Shown here piece after piece: positions 8,878 to 17,963 of a stretch of DNA of 64,000 nt; within the stretch, counting starts at the first letter, position 1; each line of letters begins with the position of its first letter. The DNA is from UBA1952 sp965246785 (lineage in GTDB: Bacteria; Bacteroidota; Bacteroidia; Chitinophagales; Chitinophagaceae). The stretch spans positions 124,001 through 188,000 of the forward strand of contig CBDFFM010000027.1 in NCBI GenBank assembly GCA_965246785.1. Reading direction: 5' to 3'. The position numbers and the translations under genes are program-made. The notes beneath the pieces were generated by a model, which saw only the letters and a program-made list of their open reading frames with translations, was not told the origin of the DNA and did not search any database.

Positions 8878-11496
8878 ATGAAAGTCCAACGCGCGGCGCC
8901 TGCCAATGAGCTTTTGGCGAAGCTGCTGTTCCTAATTCTGCCCACGGCCCTCGTCGCCTACTTCCTGCTATACAACCTCAATGAGTACTTCTCTTTCCTG
9001 CAAAACAGCGGGTTGAGATGGACGCTCATTTTTGGTGCCGGCATGGTGGGAAGCTCCCTGTTTCACGGCTTCCGCTTCCGGGCACTGCTGCCCTTCATCG
9101 GGTTAATAGTGCTGTTGCGGCTTGGATATGCAGGGCTGGATACGCTGGCGCTTGGCGAATTTGACCAGCCGAAGATTGAAGCGAGCTATAAGGTCTTTTC
9201 GGTGCTCTTTGTGCTGGGTTGGGTGGTGGGATGGGGGTTTGTGCGGCTGCGATATTGGGCCATTGGCATGAGCGCGGCATTGCTGCTGGCCTGCATGTAC
9301 ATCATTGCCAAGTTTAATGCCGATACCGTGGCGCATCTGATGCAGGCCTTTGCGCCGGCGGTGCTGTACTCGGTCTATATCATTTTTACGGCAGAGCAGA
9401 TTTATTCTTACGGTGATAAGAGCGAGAAGTTCTGGTGGTTTCTGTCACGCCGGCTGATTGGCTTTGCCATGCTTGCGGCGCTACTGCTGGTAGGCGTCTA
9501 TTTCGTAATGCGCACGGAGATACGCGAGACGGTAGCCAATTTCGGCGCAGGCGGCAAGGCGGGGAAAAATTCCATGCTGAAGCAGAATAAGGATGGAAAT
9601 TTTGACCTGAAGAATTATTCACAGCTCCGCTCACAACTTGGCCGCTCCAATGAGCTGCTGTTCTGCGCGCACATAGACAACTACTTTGAAGGCACCGACC
9701 TGCCGAATCCACTTTACCTCACGGCCTTCTATTACACGAAGTTTGACACAAGCACCGAGACCTTTGAGCGCGACAGCACCATCCCGCGCAATGACCTATT
9801 TGAGCCTGACCCAACGCAACTTTCCCTTTTCGCGACGAAAACGGATTCTTCTGTAATCAAAAACAGTGGCACGGAGCGCGGCGGTAAGACAGTGGAAGTA
9901 CAGGTATATAGCCGCAAGCTTTCGCCGAGCACCTATCTCGCGCCCCATACGGGCTACTTCGTGCAGCCTATTACGGTGGAAAAGGATTTCCGGGATTCCT
10001 TTAAATACGCCTTCCGCGCGAAGAGCTATGTGAGCGAGCTGAACAGCGCCTACTTCGTGTATAATGCCAAGGACGAGCAAATCAAGAAGTTTCAGGAAGA
10101 GCGCTTCAAGATTCTGCGCAAAGCGCCTGATTACAGCGAGGAGAAGCCGGACTTCATGAAGTACTACACGTACATGCCCGGCGATGAAAAGTTTGTGCGC
10201 ATTGCGCAACTGGCAAAGCAGGTTACGGAAAAGGCAACGACGCCTGTTGACAAAGTCATTGCGCTGCGCGACTGGTTTCTGAGCAAAGACCCGGCAGGCC
10301 AGCCCCTGTTCAAATACACGGACAATCCCGGCGTGCCCGACATCCCGAATGCAAGCAAGCTGATGTATTTTCTCTTTGAAAATCACAAAGGCTATTGTGC
10401 GTATTACGCTGGCGCTACGCTATTCATGCTGCGCTCGCTTGGCATTCCATCACGTATTGCGGTCGGCTTCCTGACCGTTGACCGAAGCGGTGGGAAGAAC
10501 AAGGGCTGGTACTGGTATTATGCCGACCAGGCCCATGCGTGGGTGCAGGTTTATTTCCCAGGCTTTGGCTGGCTGGATTTTGACACCACCGTTGGAAATG
10601 ACGAGGCGCAGCAATCGCCAAAACCGGATGGCACACCGCCTATGCAGCCCCCCGCGTCTTACTTGTCCGCTGACGGTGTGGTAACGAAGGTGGACACGGC
10701 GGCGAAGACCATTAGCTACCGCGTGCATCGCTTTAACCTGCATGATAAGGAGTTTAAGATAGAGCCGACCGACGAGGTGATGGATGTGCATGTAGCCGCC
10801 ATCCGTCGCGATAGTGTAGATATTCCGCTCCACGCAGTCAGGGCCGGCGATTCCGTAACCGCCGTTTCTTACGCCGATGCCTTTAAGAACCTCACAGCGC
10901 GGGCCGGCGAGCCGGCCCCCTCTATCCTCAACCGCTTCCCGAAGCCGGAGCCGGTGGATGAAGTATATCTGAGACGCAAGCCGGATGAGCGCAAGGATGA
11001 ACCGCCGGTAAAACCCAAAGCGGAAGAACCGACGGCGTGGCGGACAGTGCTCTACACGATTGGCGGCATTACCGCCGGACTGCTGGCGCTGTTCTTCGGG
11101 CTGCCAGCGATTGTAATGGCTTATTACAAGAGCCGCGCGCGCGGCGCGAAGACCGGCGAGAGCAAGGCCTACTGGACTTACCGCGCCGCATCGTTTTATC
11201 TACATCAGCTTGGCTACCTGCGTGGTCGTCTAACGCCAATGCAATATGCGCGTGAAACCATTGACCCGGCGTTGGGAACTAACCTTACTTCCTTCATGAA
11301 TGCTTACCTGAAGGTGAAATATGCAAAGCAGCCGCTGACACTATCCGAGGGCGAGCAGGTTGCGGGTTTCCTGCCACCGTTCTTTGCGCAGGTGCGCTCA
11401 CACATTGGGGGCAAAAAGCGCTTTGCAGCCTTTCTTAATCCAATTCGTACCATTGCCTTCTTCGTGCAGCCGGGCGATGATGACAACACTACATAG
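8878..11496 (+). CDS. Membrane-bound transglutaminase-like cysteine protease family protein (TgpA-like)
   Basis: The 872-aa protein starts with about six to seven transmembrane helices (residues 15-220). A long periplasmic region carries a transglutaminase-core domain with a complete triad: Cys507 in HKGYCAYYAG, His553 in ADQAHAWVQVY and Asp567 in GWLDFDTT. A further transmembrane helix near 720 precedes a cytoplasmic tail resembling the DUF4129-like end of such proteins (TYRAASFYLHQLGYLRGRLTP). Bacterial members act as proteases or cross-linking enzymes in the envelope; the substrate is unknown. It is followed, 76 bases later and with its own likely promoter, by PBP1A, so a cell-wall or envelope role is plausible. 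Family assignment is good, biochemical role open. Confidence 0.88.
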   Translation: MKVQRAAPANELLAKLLFLILPTALVAYFLLYNLNEYFSFLQNSGLRWTLIFGAGMVGSSLFHGFRFRALLPFIGLIVLLRLGYAGLDTLALGEFDQPKIEASYKVFSVLFVLGWVVGWGFVRLRYWAIGMSAALLLACMYIIAKFNADTVAHLMQAFAPAVLYSVYIIFTAEQIYSYGDKSEKFWWFLSRRLIGFAMLAALLLVGVYFVMRTEIRETVANFGAGGKAGKNSMLKQNKDGNFDLKNYSQLRSQLGRSNELLFCAHIDNYFEGTDLPNPLYLTAFYYTKFDTSTETFERDSTIPRNDLFEPDPTQLSLFATKTDSSVIKNSGTERGGKTVEVQVYSRKLSPSTYLAPHTGYFVQPITVEKDFRDSFKYAFRAKSYVSELNSAYFVYNAKDEQIKKFQEERFKILRKAPDYSEEKPDFMKYYTYMPGDEKFVRIAQLAKQVTEKATTPVDKVIALRDWFLSKDPAGQPLFKYTDNPGVPDIPNASKLMYFLFENHKGYCAYYAGATLFMLRSLGIPSRIAVGFLTVDRSGGKNKGWYWYYADQAHAWVQVYFPGFGWLDFDTTVGNDEAQQSPKPDGTPPMQPPASYLSADGVVTKVDTAAKTISYRVHRFNLHDKEFKIEPTDEVMDVHVAAIRRDSVDIPLHAVRAGDSVTAVSYADAFKNLTARAGEPAPSILNRFPKPEPVDEVYLRRKPDERKDEPPVKPKAEEPTAWRTVLYTIGGITAGLLALFFGLPAIVMAYYKSRARGAKTGESKAYWTYRAASFYLHQLGYLRGRLTPMQYARETIDPALGTNLTSFMNAYLKVKYAKQPLTLSEGEQVAGFLPPFFAQVRSHIGGKKRFAAFLNPIRTIAFFVQPGDDDNTT

Positions 11497-11542
11497 GAAC
11501 GCGCCTGACGGCGGCGTGTACCTGTTGGCAGCCACGCATTCC

Positions 11543-11550
11543 TACATTTG
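11543..11550 (+). promoter_or_regulatory. Candidate -7 box for the PBP1A gene
   Basis: TACATTTG (TAnnTTTG consensus) lies 22 bases before the PBP start. A TTG at 11525 could act as -33, but the spacing (15 bases) is shorter than usual. Confidence 0.4.
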
Positions 11551-11572
11551 ACCACCGATACGCGACCGTTTT

Positions 11573-13879
11573 ATGAAAAAATCAGTGCGCGCCCTCTGGA
11601 CAGTGTTCCTGTCTTTTATGGCGCTCTTCCTTATACTCATTGCCGGCTTCTGGTGGAATTGGTGGGGCGGCATGCCATCGCTGGCGGAGCTGGAAAATCC
11701 AAGCAGTGCTCTCTCGTCAGAAATCTTGGCGAACGACGGCACCGTTATGGGCCGCTACTATGTGCAAGACCGCTCCAACAGCAAGTATTCCCAAATCAGC
11801 CAGAACATTTTCAACGCGCTCATCGCAACGGAAGACGAGCGTTTTAATGAGCATTCCGGCATTGACGGGATCGCGGTAATGAGAGCTATCGGATACTTAG
11901 GGCACGAAGGCGGCGGCTCTACCATTACGCAGCAGCTCGCCTTCAACTTGTTTAACGGCGAGCGGGCGCATAATAAGATTGCGCGGGCCTGGCAGAAGTT
12001 GAAGGAGTGGGTGCTGGCCGTGAAGCTGGAGCGCAACCTGACTAAGAACGAAATAATTACGCTTTATCTTAATACAGTTCCTTTTCCCGATAACGTTTAC
12101 GGCATCAAGAATGCGTCTATGACATTCTTCAATAAGACGCCCGATAAGCTGAGCGTGGATGAGGCTGCGACCCTGATTGGCACACTGAAAGGCAATACTA
12201 TTTACAATCCACGCTCGCATCCCGAACGCTCGCTGAACCGCCGCAATACCGTGATTGAGCAGATGCTGAAGTATGAAAAGATCACGGCTGTGGACGCTAC
12301 GAAGTACAAGGCAAAGGCGATAAAGCTGGATTATCATAAGCTGGATTACCACGAAGGCACCGCGCCGTACTTCCGGCAGGTTTTGGAAGCGCAGGTGAAG
12401 AAGGCGCTTAAAGATTCAAAGAACCCCACGACTGACCGTCCGTACGACATCTACAAGGACGGCCTTAAGATTTACACGACCATAGACATGCGGATGCAGA
12501 CCTACGCCGAGCAGGCAGTAGAGCAGCATATGGCCGACCTGCAAAAGCAATTCATGGCGCAAAGCGGCTATGGCAACTATGCCATCTGGAAAAAACACAT
12601 GGACATCGTCCGCGCCGCCATGCGCCAGAGCGACCGCTACCGGATGATGAAGGAAGACAATCCGGACATCAGTGAGGCGGCGGTGTTGGCAGCTTTTTCC
12701 AAGCCCGTAAAGATGCGCGTCTTCGCCTGGAATCAGAACCACTACAAAGACACCGTGATGAGCCCCATGGACTCCATCATGTACATACGCTCCTTCCTGC
12801 AGGCCGGCTTTATGGCTATGGATCCCTTCACCGGCGAGGTGAAGGCCTGGGTGGGCGGCATTGACCATGACTACTTTCAGTTTGACCACGTGAATGAGAA
12901 CACGAAGCGGCAGGTAGGCTCAACCATAAAGCCACTGCTGTATTGTCTTGCGGTGGACAATGGCATATCGCCATGCGGCACGGTGAGCACAGCCGGCCAG
13001 AGCTTCAACGGCAAAATCTACAATGCCGGCGGCTCCAAGTACGGTGCTATGCCGATGAAAAAGGCGCTGGCGCTATCCGTAAACAATGCCGCGCTATACC
13101 TCATTAAGCAAGTCGGGATTCCGTCCTTCATAGACTTTGCCCGCAAGTGCGGGGTGAACAGCGACATTCCGCCCTACCCTTCTACCGCGCTGGGTGTGCC
13201 GAGCATCTCGCTGTTTGAGATGATGCACGCATACACCATGTTCCCGACGGGCGGCATGAATACAGAGCCGTATTTCATCTCAAGAATTGAGGATAAGAAC
13301 GGCATCGTCATAAAAAGCTTTGCGCCGCAGCAAAAAGAAATCATCAGCGCCAGCACGGCTTTCAAGATGGTGAAAATGATGCGCGGCGTGGTGGACTTCG
13401 GCACCGGCAAGCGGATGCGCTACCGCTACAACATCAAAGCAGACATTGCCGGTAAAACCGGCACCACCAACAATCAGGCAGATGCGTGGTTTATCGGATA
13501 CACACCTCAGCTTCTTGCCGGATCCTGGGTGGGCGCTAATGATATGTTCCTCCACTTCCAGAGCGAGTATCTGGGCCAGGGCGCTGCTGCCGCGCTTCCG
13601 ATTTGGGCGCTCTTCTACAAGAAGATTGCCGCCGACCGCACACTGGACATACGCCCAGATGTAAAGTTTGAGGAGCCGAAAGACTTTGACGATTGCGATG
13701 TAAGCGACCCGAATTCAGTTGACCGCGCCGGCCTGAACAGCGGCGGTATCGGCGGCTCCGCTACGGATGATAATGAGAATGACGTGAATAATGACGCGAC
13801 CAATCCACCTGCTGAAGATTGGGGCGGCGGGCAGCCTCAGGAAAGCACCGGCGGTGATGATAAGAAGGACGGCCAATAA
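11573..13879 (+). CDS. Penicillin-binding protein 1A, bifunctional transglycosylase/transpeptidase
   Basis: This class A PBP polymerises and cross-links peptidoglycan. It has a short cytoplasmic tail, one membrane anchor (about 10-32), a GT51 glycosyltransferase domain with catalytic Glu87 in ATEDERFNEHSG and GGGSTITQQLAFNLF, and a transpeptidase domain. The transpeptidase motifs are S450xxK453 in RQVGSTIKPLLY, S502VN504 in LSVNNAALYL and K628TGT in AGKTGTTNNQADAWF. The length (768 aa) is normal. The C-terminus is an acidic, Asn/Asp/Gly-rich tail (DDNENDVNNDATNPPAEDWGGG), probably disordered. Two REP/terminator hairpins follow. The gene sits alone on its own predicted promoter, behind a transglutaminase gene on the same strand. 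Confidence 0.96.
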   Translation: MKKSVRALWTVFLSFMALFLILIAGFWWNWWGGMPSLAELENPSSALSSEILANDGTVMGRYYVQDRSNSKYSQISQNIFNALIATEDERFNEHSGIDGIAVMRAIGYLGHEGGGSTITQQLAFNLFNGERAHNKIARAWQKLKEWVLAVKLERNLTKNEIITLYLNTVPFPDNVYGIKNASMTFFNKTPDKLSVDEAATLIGTLKGNTIYNPRSHPERSLNRRNTVIEQMLKYEKITAVDATKYKAKAIKLDYHKLDYHEGTAPYFRQVLEAQVKKALKDSKNPTTDRPYDIYKDGLKIYTTIDMRMQTYAEQAVEQHMADLQKQFMAQSGYGNYAIWKKHMDIVRAAMRQSDRYRMMKEDNPDISEAAVLAAFSKPVKMRVFAWNQNHYKDTVMSPMDSIMYIRSFLQAGFMAMDPFTGEVKAWVGGIDHDYFQFDHVNENTKRQVGSTIKPLLYCLAVDNGISPCGTVSTAGQSFNGKIYNAGGSKYGAMPMKKALALSVNNAALYLIKQVGIPSFIDFARKCGVNSDIPPYPSTALGVPSISLFEMMHAYTMFPTGGMNTEPYFISRIEDKNGIVIKSFAPQQKEIISASTAFKMVKMMRGVVDFGTGKRMRYRYNIKADIAGKTGTTNNQADAWFIGYTPQLLAGSWVGANDMFLHFQSEYLGQGAAAALPIWALFYKKIAADRTLDIRPDVKFEEPKDFDDCDVSDPNSVDRAGLNSGGIGGSATDDNENDVNNDATNPPAEDWGGGQPQESTGGDDKKDGQ

Positions 13880-13941
13880 GCGCCTGTGGCTAACAGCCAC
13901 ATCCATATTTCCGGCTTTAGCCAATCACCTGACATCATTAA

Positions 13942-13961
13942 CCCCAGACTTCAGTCTGGGG
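13942..13961. repeat. REP-like palindrome
   Basis: CCCCAGACT-TC-AGTCTGGGG is a perfect 9-bp stem with a 2-base loop in the intergenic gap, followed by a short A-run and not by T. The tight loop and the AGTCT core suggest an intergenic mobile palindrome related in style to those at 37.2-38.05 kb. Confidence 0.45.
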
Positions 13962-13990
13962 GAAAAAGAAGTCCAAACCAGGTTGGCAAA

Positions 13991-14028
13991 AACAAAAGCT
14001 CCGGCCTTTACGGCCGGAGCTTTTTGTT
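13991..14028. terminator. Strong rho-independent terminator
   Basis: AACAAAAGCTCCGGCC-TTTA-CGGCCGGAGCTTTTTGTT is an almost perfect stem with flanking A and T runs. It would terminate the PBP1A transcript. The remaining gap up to 14276 holds no recognisable gene. Confidence 0.85.
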
Positions 14029-14228
14029 GGGATTGTGCCTACTATACCCGTGGATTTCTGAGCACGGCGCAAATATCGCCTCTTTGTCTGACTGAGAACA
14101 GAAATTTTTGGCAAGCATTTGTCCTTACTGGCATCCTTTTCCTTCATAAAAATACACCAGCCTGACAATAAGTCGGTTGGATGCAACAATTTCAGACAAA
14201 ACGGGTGTAAAGTTTTGGGTGGAATGTG

Positions 14229-14250
14229 GTTTGCCTGATACATGGCAAAC
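14229..14250. promoter_or_regulatory. Inverted repeat just upstream of hsp20, possible operator
   Basis: GTTTGCC-N8-GGCAAAC is a perfect 7-bp inverted repeat ending 26 bases before the Hsp20 start. It is not the CIRCE element. The position suits a repressor site, but nothing else in the sequence proves one. Confidence 0.35.
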
Positions 14251-14276
14251 ATACAAACCACTAAAACCAACTAAAA

Positions 14277-14720
14277 ATGATTACCATGTACAGCAAAAAC
14301 CAAGTGATGCCCCGCGCGCTGGGCTCTATGTTGGAAGACATCTTCTCAAACACCGTCAACAAGGCTTTCGGCGATGAAGGTCTTGCCGGCACCCCGAATG
14401 CGCCAGTGAACATCCACGAAACAGACAAGGCTTACGAGCTGAACCTCGTAGCGCCGGGCCTGAAAAAGGAAGCGTTCAAGCTCAATGTCGACCGCAACAT
14501 CCTGACCATTTCCTTTGAGCACAAGGAAGAAGAAACCGAGCAAACCACCAAGATGCTGCGCCATGAATACAAGCTGAAGAGCTTCAAGCGTTCCTTCACG
14601 CTCAATGACAAGGTTGACACCACTGGCATCTCTGCCCGCTACACGGACGGCATCCTCAACGTGAGCATTCCGAAGAAAGAGCAGCAGGAGATTACCGCTC
14701 AGGAAATTTCCGTGAGCTAA
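14277..14720 (+). CDS. Small heat shock protein, Hsp20/alpha-crystallin family
   Basis: This ATP-independent holdase binds unfolding proteins under stress. The 147-aa chain has a short N-terminal region, then an alpha-crystallin domain (about 40-140) starting PVNIHETDKAYELNLVAPGLKKE. The domain holds the typical HEYKLKSFKRSFTL strand and the diagnostic GILNVSIPKKE near the end. The C-terminal extension lacks a clear IxI motif (the tail reads ITAQEISVS). The start could be 14277 or ATG 14286 (MYSKNQV). It is monocistronic, with a candidate operator upstream and a terminator immediately downstream. Confidence 0.93.
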   Translation: MITMYSKNQVMPRALGSMLEDIFSNTVNKAFGDEGLAGTPNAPVNIHETDKAYELNLVAPGLKKEAFKLNVDRNILTISFEHKEEETEQTTKMLRHEYKLKSFKRSFTLNDKVDTTGISARYTDGILNVSIPKKEQQEITAQEISVS

Positions 14721-14737
14721 TCAACCTCAATTCTTGA

Positions 14738-14768
14738 TAAAAAGCGACTCTTTCCGGGTCGCTTTTTT
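14738..14768 (+). terminator. Terminator after hsp20
   Basis: AAAAAGCGACTC-TTTCC-GGGTCGCTTTTTT forms a stem with a T-run 18 bases after the stop. Confidence 0.85.
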
Positions 14769-14829
14769 ATTGGCGGCATTTGGGGCACAATGCTTGCGCT
14801 TCTGGCGTTATTCTTATACAAGCCCGGCT

Positions 14830-17793
14830 ATGCGCAACTTTATGCTCCGCCTGCTATTGACGCAGGCGCTCTTCATCATCATCCCGACAAACATTTTCGC
14901 CCAAGGCTTCTCCGTGAGCGGCACGGTAAAGGACAGCAAAGACGGCCAGCCCCTGCCGGGCGTAGTGATGGCGCTCTCGCCTCAAAGTGATTCTACCAAA
15001 ATTCAAAACGCCGTGACAGACATTGACGGTGTCTTTACGATTCCAAATGTCGCGGCGGGCGGCTATACGCTGAAGGCGCTGTATCTGGGTTACAGGCTTT
15101 ACAGCCAGCGGGTAAATGTCATTAGCGCTGCTGTGGCCGTTGGCAATATCCAGCTTGTTCAAGGCACCAGTGCATTGGGGGAGGTAACCGTAACTGCGGA
15201 ACAAATCCGGGCGCAGCAAAGCGGCGACACATCTTCCTTTAGCGCAAGCGCCTTTAAGACAAATCCCGATGCGACTGCGGAAGAGCTGATTACAAAGATG
15301 CCCGGCGTGACGAGCGAGAACGGCACCGTTAAGGTAAACGGCGAGCAGGTGCAGAAGATATTGGTGGATGGAAAGGAGTTTTTCGGCGACGACCCGAATG
15401 CGGCAATTAAAAATCTGCCTGCTGAAATCATAGACAAGATTCAGATTTTTGACCGCGCTTCCGACCAGGCGCAGTTCACCGGATTTGATGATGGCAATAC
15501 GCAGAAGACCATAAATATCGTAACGAGGCGCGGCAAGGCGAACGGCACGTTTGGAAAGCTGTCCGGCGGCTACGGTATGGACTTAGACAATAGCGACAGC
15601 CGCTATACAGCGGGCGGCAACGTGAATTTCTTCAATGGCGACCGGCGCATTTCCATCGTAGCGCTTGCCAATAACGTGAACCAGCAGAACTTTTCTTCCG
15701 ATGATTTGCTGGGCGTTACGGGCGCTTCCGCCGGTCGTGGCGGTGGCTTTGGCGGCGCTGGAAGCGGCGGCCGGAGCCGGGCGGGGGGCTCTGTAAGTAG
15801 TGTTTCATCAGGAAGCGGAGGCAGCTACAGCGGCGGCGATGGCGCTTCCAACTTTCTTGTATCACAGCAGGGCGGGATAACGCAAACGCAGTCGGCAGGG
15901 ATAAACTATAGCGACCAGTGGGGCAAGAAGCTAAAAGTGAGCGGATCTTACTTTTTCAACCGCAGCGATAATGAGAACAGCACGACGCTGACGCGCAACT
16001 ACATTGTCAATAATCCGGACAGCGGGCTTGTCTATCGTGAGAATGGCCTGAACAGCAGCATTAACTACAATCATCGCGTCAACGCACGGCTGGAGTGGAC
16101 GATTGACAGCATAAATTCCGTTATCATTCAGCCGCGCTTTTCCTATCAGGATAATAATACGAGCCGCAACCTTTTCGGAAGAACCTCGCTCGGCGCCATA
16201 ACCGACCAAAGCACGATTAATAACCGCTATGAGGCGCTGAATAATGGCTACACACTCAATAACCAGCTCACGTATCGCCACCGATTTGCGAAGCAGGGCC
16301 GGACAATTTCGCTGAGCGCCGGGACTTCTTACAATGAAAAATCCGGCAGCGGGCTGCTTCACTCGCAGAACCGTTATTCGCCGATAGACTCTGAAACCAA
16401 CGACCAGCATTACGACCTTGACGCGAGCGGCCTGACGCTATCCGGCAGCCTGAATTACACGGAACCGCTGACGAAGAAGAGCCAGCTTCAGGCGAACTAT
16501 TCGCCGTCTTACAACCGCAATATCTCCGACCGCGAAACCTATAACCGCGCGGGCGCGGAGTATACTTCGCTGGACACGGGCCTCACTAACAAGTACAACA
16601 ACAATTATTACTACCACCGCGGCGGCTTCGGCTATCGCTACAACGACCAGAAGATTTCTTTCAACGCTACGTTAAATGGCCAATACGCCACACTCACCGG
16701 CGACCAGACGTTCCCCTACCCGATTCAGGTGAACCGGAGCTTTCAGGATTTATTGCCGAATGCGATGCTGAACTACAAGTTTTCAAAGACGGAAAACCTG
16801 CGCTTCATGTATCGCACGAGCACGAACGCGCCGAATATCTCTCAGCTCCAAAACATCGTGGACAACAGCAATCCGCTACTGCTGCGCACCGGAAATCCCG
16901 ACCTGCGGCAGGATTACAACCACAACGTGTCTATTCGCTATGGCAGGACGAGCACAGCGAAGGGGCAAGGGCTTTTCATCTTCGCCAACGGCAGCTACGT
17001 GAATAATTACATTGGCAACAACACGGTGATTGCGGTCAACGATACGACTGTGCGTGGCGTGCAATTGGCGCGCGGCAGCCAGCTCAGCCTGCCGGTAAAT
17101 CTGGACGGGAATTATTCGGCGCGCAGCTTCGTAACCTATTCGCTGCCTGTGAAGAGCATCAAGACGAACTTCAACCTGAATGCCGGGCTGAACTATAATC
17201 GCATTCCCGCCATCATCAACAACCTGACAAACTACGCGGGCAACACGACGATAAATGGTGGCGTCGTAGCCGGTTCCAATATCAGCGAGGATGTGGACTT
17301 TACGCTTTCCACGAACGGCGCGTACAACATCGTTAAGAACACGCTGCAATCGCGGGGCGACTACAACTATTATTCGCAGACCTCTGCGTTACGCTTCAAC
17401 TGGATTATCCTGAAAAGCATTGTCTTCCGCACCGACCTGAACCATACACTTTACTCCGGCCTCGGCGAAGGCTACGATCAGCAGTTCTTGCTTTGGAATG
17501 CTTCGCTGGGCTACAAATTCCTAAAGGACAAATCGCTGCAGGCGGATGTTTATGCCTTTGACATCCTGAAGCAGAACCGGGCGATTTCCCGCACCATTAC
17601 CGATACTTATGTGGAGGACGCGGTGACGCAGGTGCTGCAACGCTACGCCATGCTGCGGCTGACTTATACGATACGGTCGTTTAATAGCGGTGCGGCGCCG
17701 GCAGTGGATGGGCCGCGTGGGGAGGATGGCGGTTTTCGCGGAAGGCCAGGGCGTGGTGATGGGGCGCCTTCGGGTGGCGGAAGGATGGATTAA
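14830..17793 (+). CDS. TonB-dependent-receptor-like outer-membrane beta-barrel protein with carboxypeptidase-regulatory domain
   Basis: The start at ATG 14830 (MRNFMLRLLLTQALFIIIPTNIFAQ) gives a signal peptide; reading further upstream would run into the hsp20 terminator. Mature residues about 28-110 form a CarboxypepD_reg-like Ig domain (VSGTVKDSKDGQPLPGVVM). A plug-like segment follows (TAEELITKMPGVTSENGTVKVNGE, ILVDGKEFFGDDPNAAIKNLPAEIIDKI), then a long beta-barrel (PRFSYQDNNTS..., NAGLNYNRIPAIIN...) with a Gly/Ser-rich loop near 310-350. The C-terminus ends in a Gly/Arg/Pro-rich tail rather than a terminal Phe. These proteins sit in the outer membrane, some in TonB-linked uptake. No SusD partner or cognate regulator is adjacent, so the substrate is unknown. 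Confidence 0.87.
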   Translation: MRNFMLRLLLTQALFIIIPTNIFAQGFSVSGTVKDSKDGQPLPGVVMALSPQSDSTKIQNAVTDIDGVFTIPNVAAGGYTLKALYLGYRLYSQRVNVISAAVAVGNIQLVQGTSALGEVTVTAEQIRAQQSGDTSSFSASAFKTNPDATAEELITKMPGVTSENGTVKVNGEQVQKILVDGKEFFGDDPNAAIKNLPAEIIDKIQIFDRASDQAQFTGFDDGNTQKTINIVTRRGKANGTFGKLSGGYGMDLDNSDSRYTAGGNVNFFNGDRRISIVALANNVNQQNFSSDDLLGVTGASAGRGGGFGGAGSGGRSRAGGSVSSVSSGSGGSYSGGDGASNFLVSQQGGITQTQSAGINYSDQWGKKLKVSGSYFFNRSDNENSTTLTRNYIVNNPDSGLVYRENGLNSSINYNHRVNARLEWTIDSINSVIIQPRFSYQDNNTSRNLFGRTSLGAITDQSTINNRYEALNNGYTLNNQLTYRHRFAKQGRTISLSAGTSYNEKSGSGLLHSQNRYSPIDSETNDQHYDLDASGLTLSGSLNYTEPLTKKSQLQANYSPSYNRNISDRETYNRAGAEYTSLDTGLTNKYNNNYYYHRGGFGYRYNDQKISFNATLNGQYATLTGDQTFPYPIQVNRSFQDLLPNAMLNYKFSKTENLRFMYRTSTNAPNISQLQNIVDNSNPLLLRTGNPDLRQDYNHNVSIRYGRTSTAKGQGLFIFANGSYVNNYIGNNTVIAVNDTTVRGVQLARGSQLSLPVNLDGNYSARSFVTYSLPVKSIKTNFNLNAGLNYNRIPAIINNLTNYAGNTTINGGVVAGSNISEDVDFTLSTNGAYNIVKNTLQSRGDYNYYSQTSALRFNWIILKSIVFRTDLNHTLYSGLGEGYDQQFLLWNASLGYKFLKDKSLQADVYAFDILKQNRAISRTITDTYVEDAVTQVLQRYAMLRLTYTIRSFNSGAAPAVDGPRGEDGGFRGRPGRGDGAPSGGGRMD

Positions 17794-17863
17794 GCTTTCA
17801 CCTGTTTTTTGTAAATGAGTTTACAAACGCTACAGCTTAGAATGCCATAAGTGTTCACGGCGA

Positions 17864-17937
17864 CTTTGTCATTCCGTAGGAATCTGTTTATTGCTGTGGC
17901 TATCCCGTGCCGAACAGATTCCTACGGAATGACAAAG
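17864..17937. repeat. MITE/REP-like long inverted repeat
   Basis: Two perfect 25-base arms (17864-17888 and 17913-17937; core GTCATTCCGTAGGAATCTG) flank a 24-base loop. The arms are far longer than a terminator needs, and there is no T-run. Palindromes of this GTCATTCCGTAGGAATCT type are a dispersed intergenic repeat in Bacteroidetes genomes; that statement is from general knowledge and not from this window. Confidence 0.7.
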
Positions 17938-17963
17938 ATTGGGCAGCAATAAACCGCAGACCG

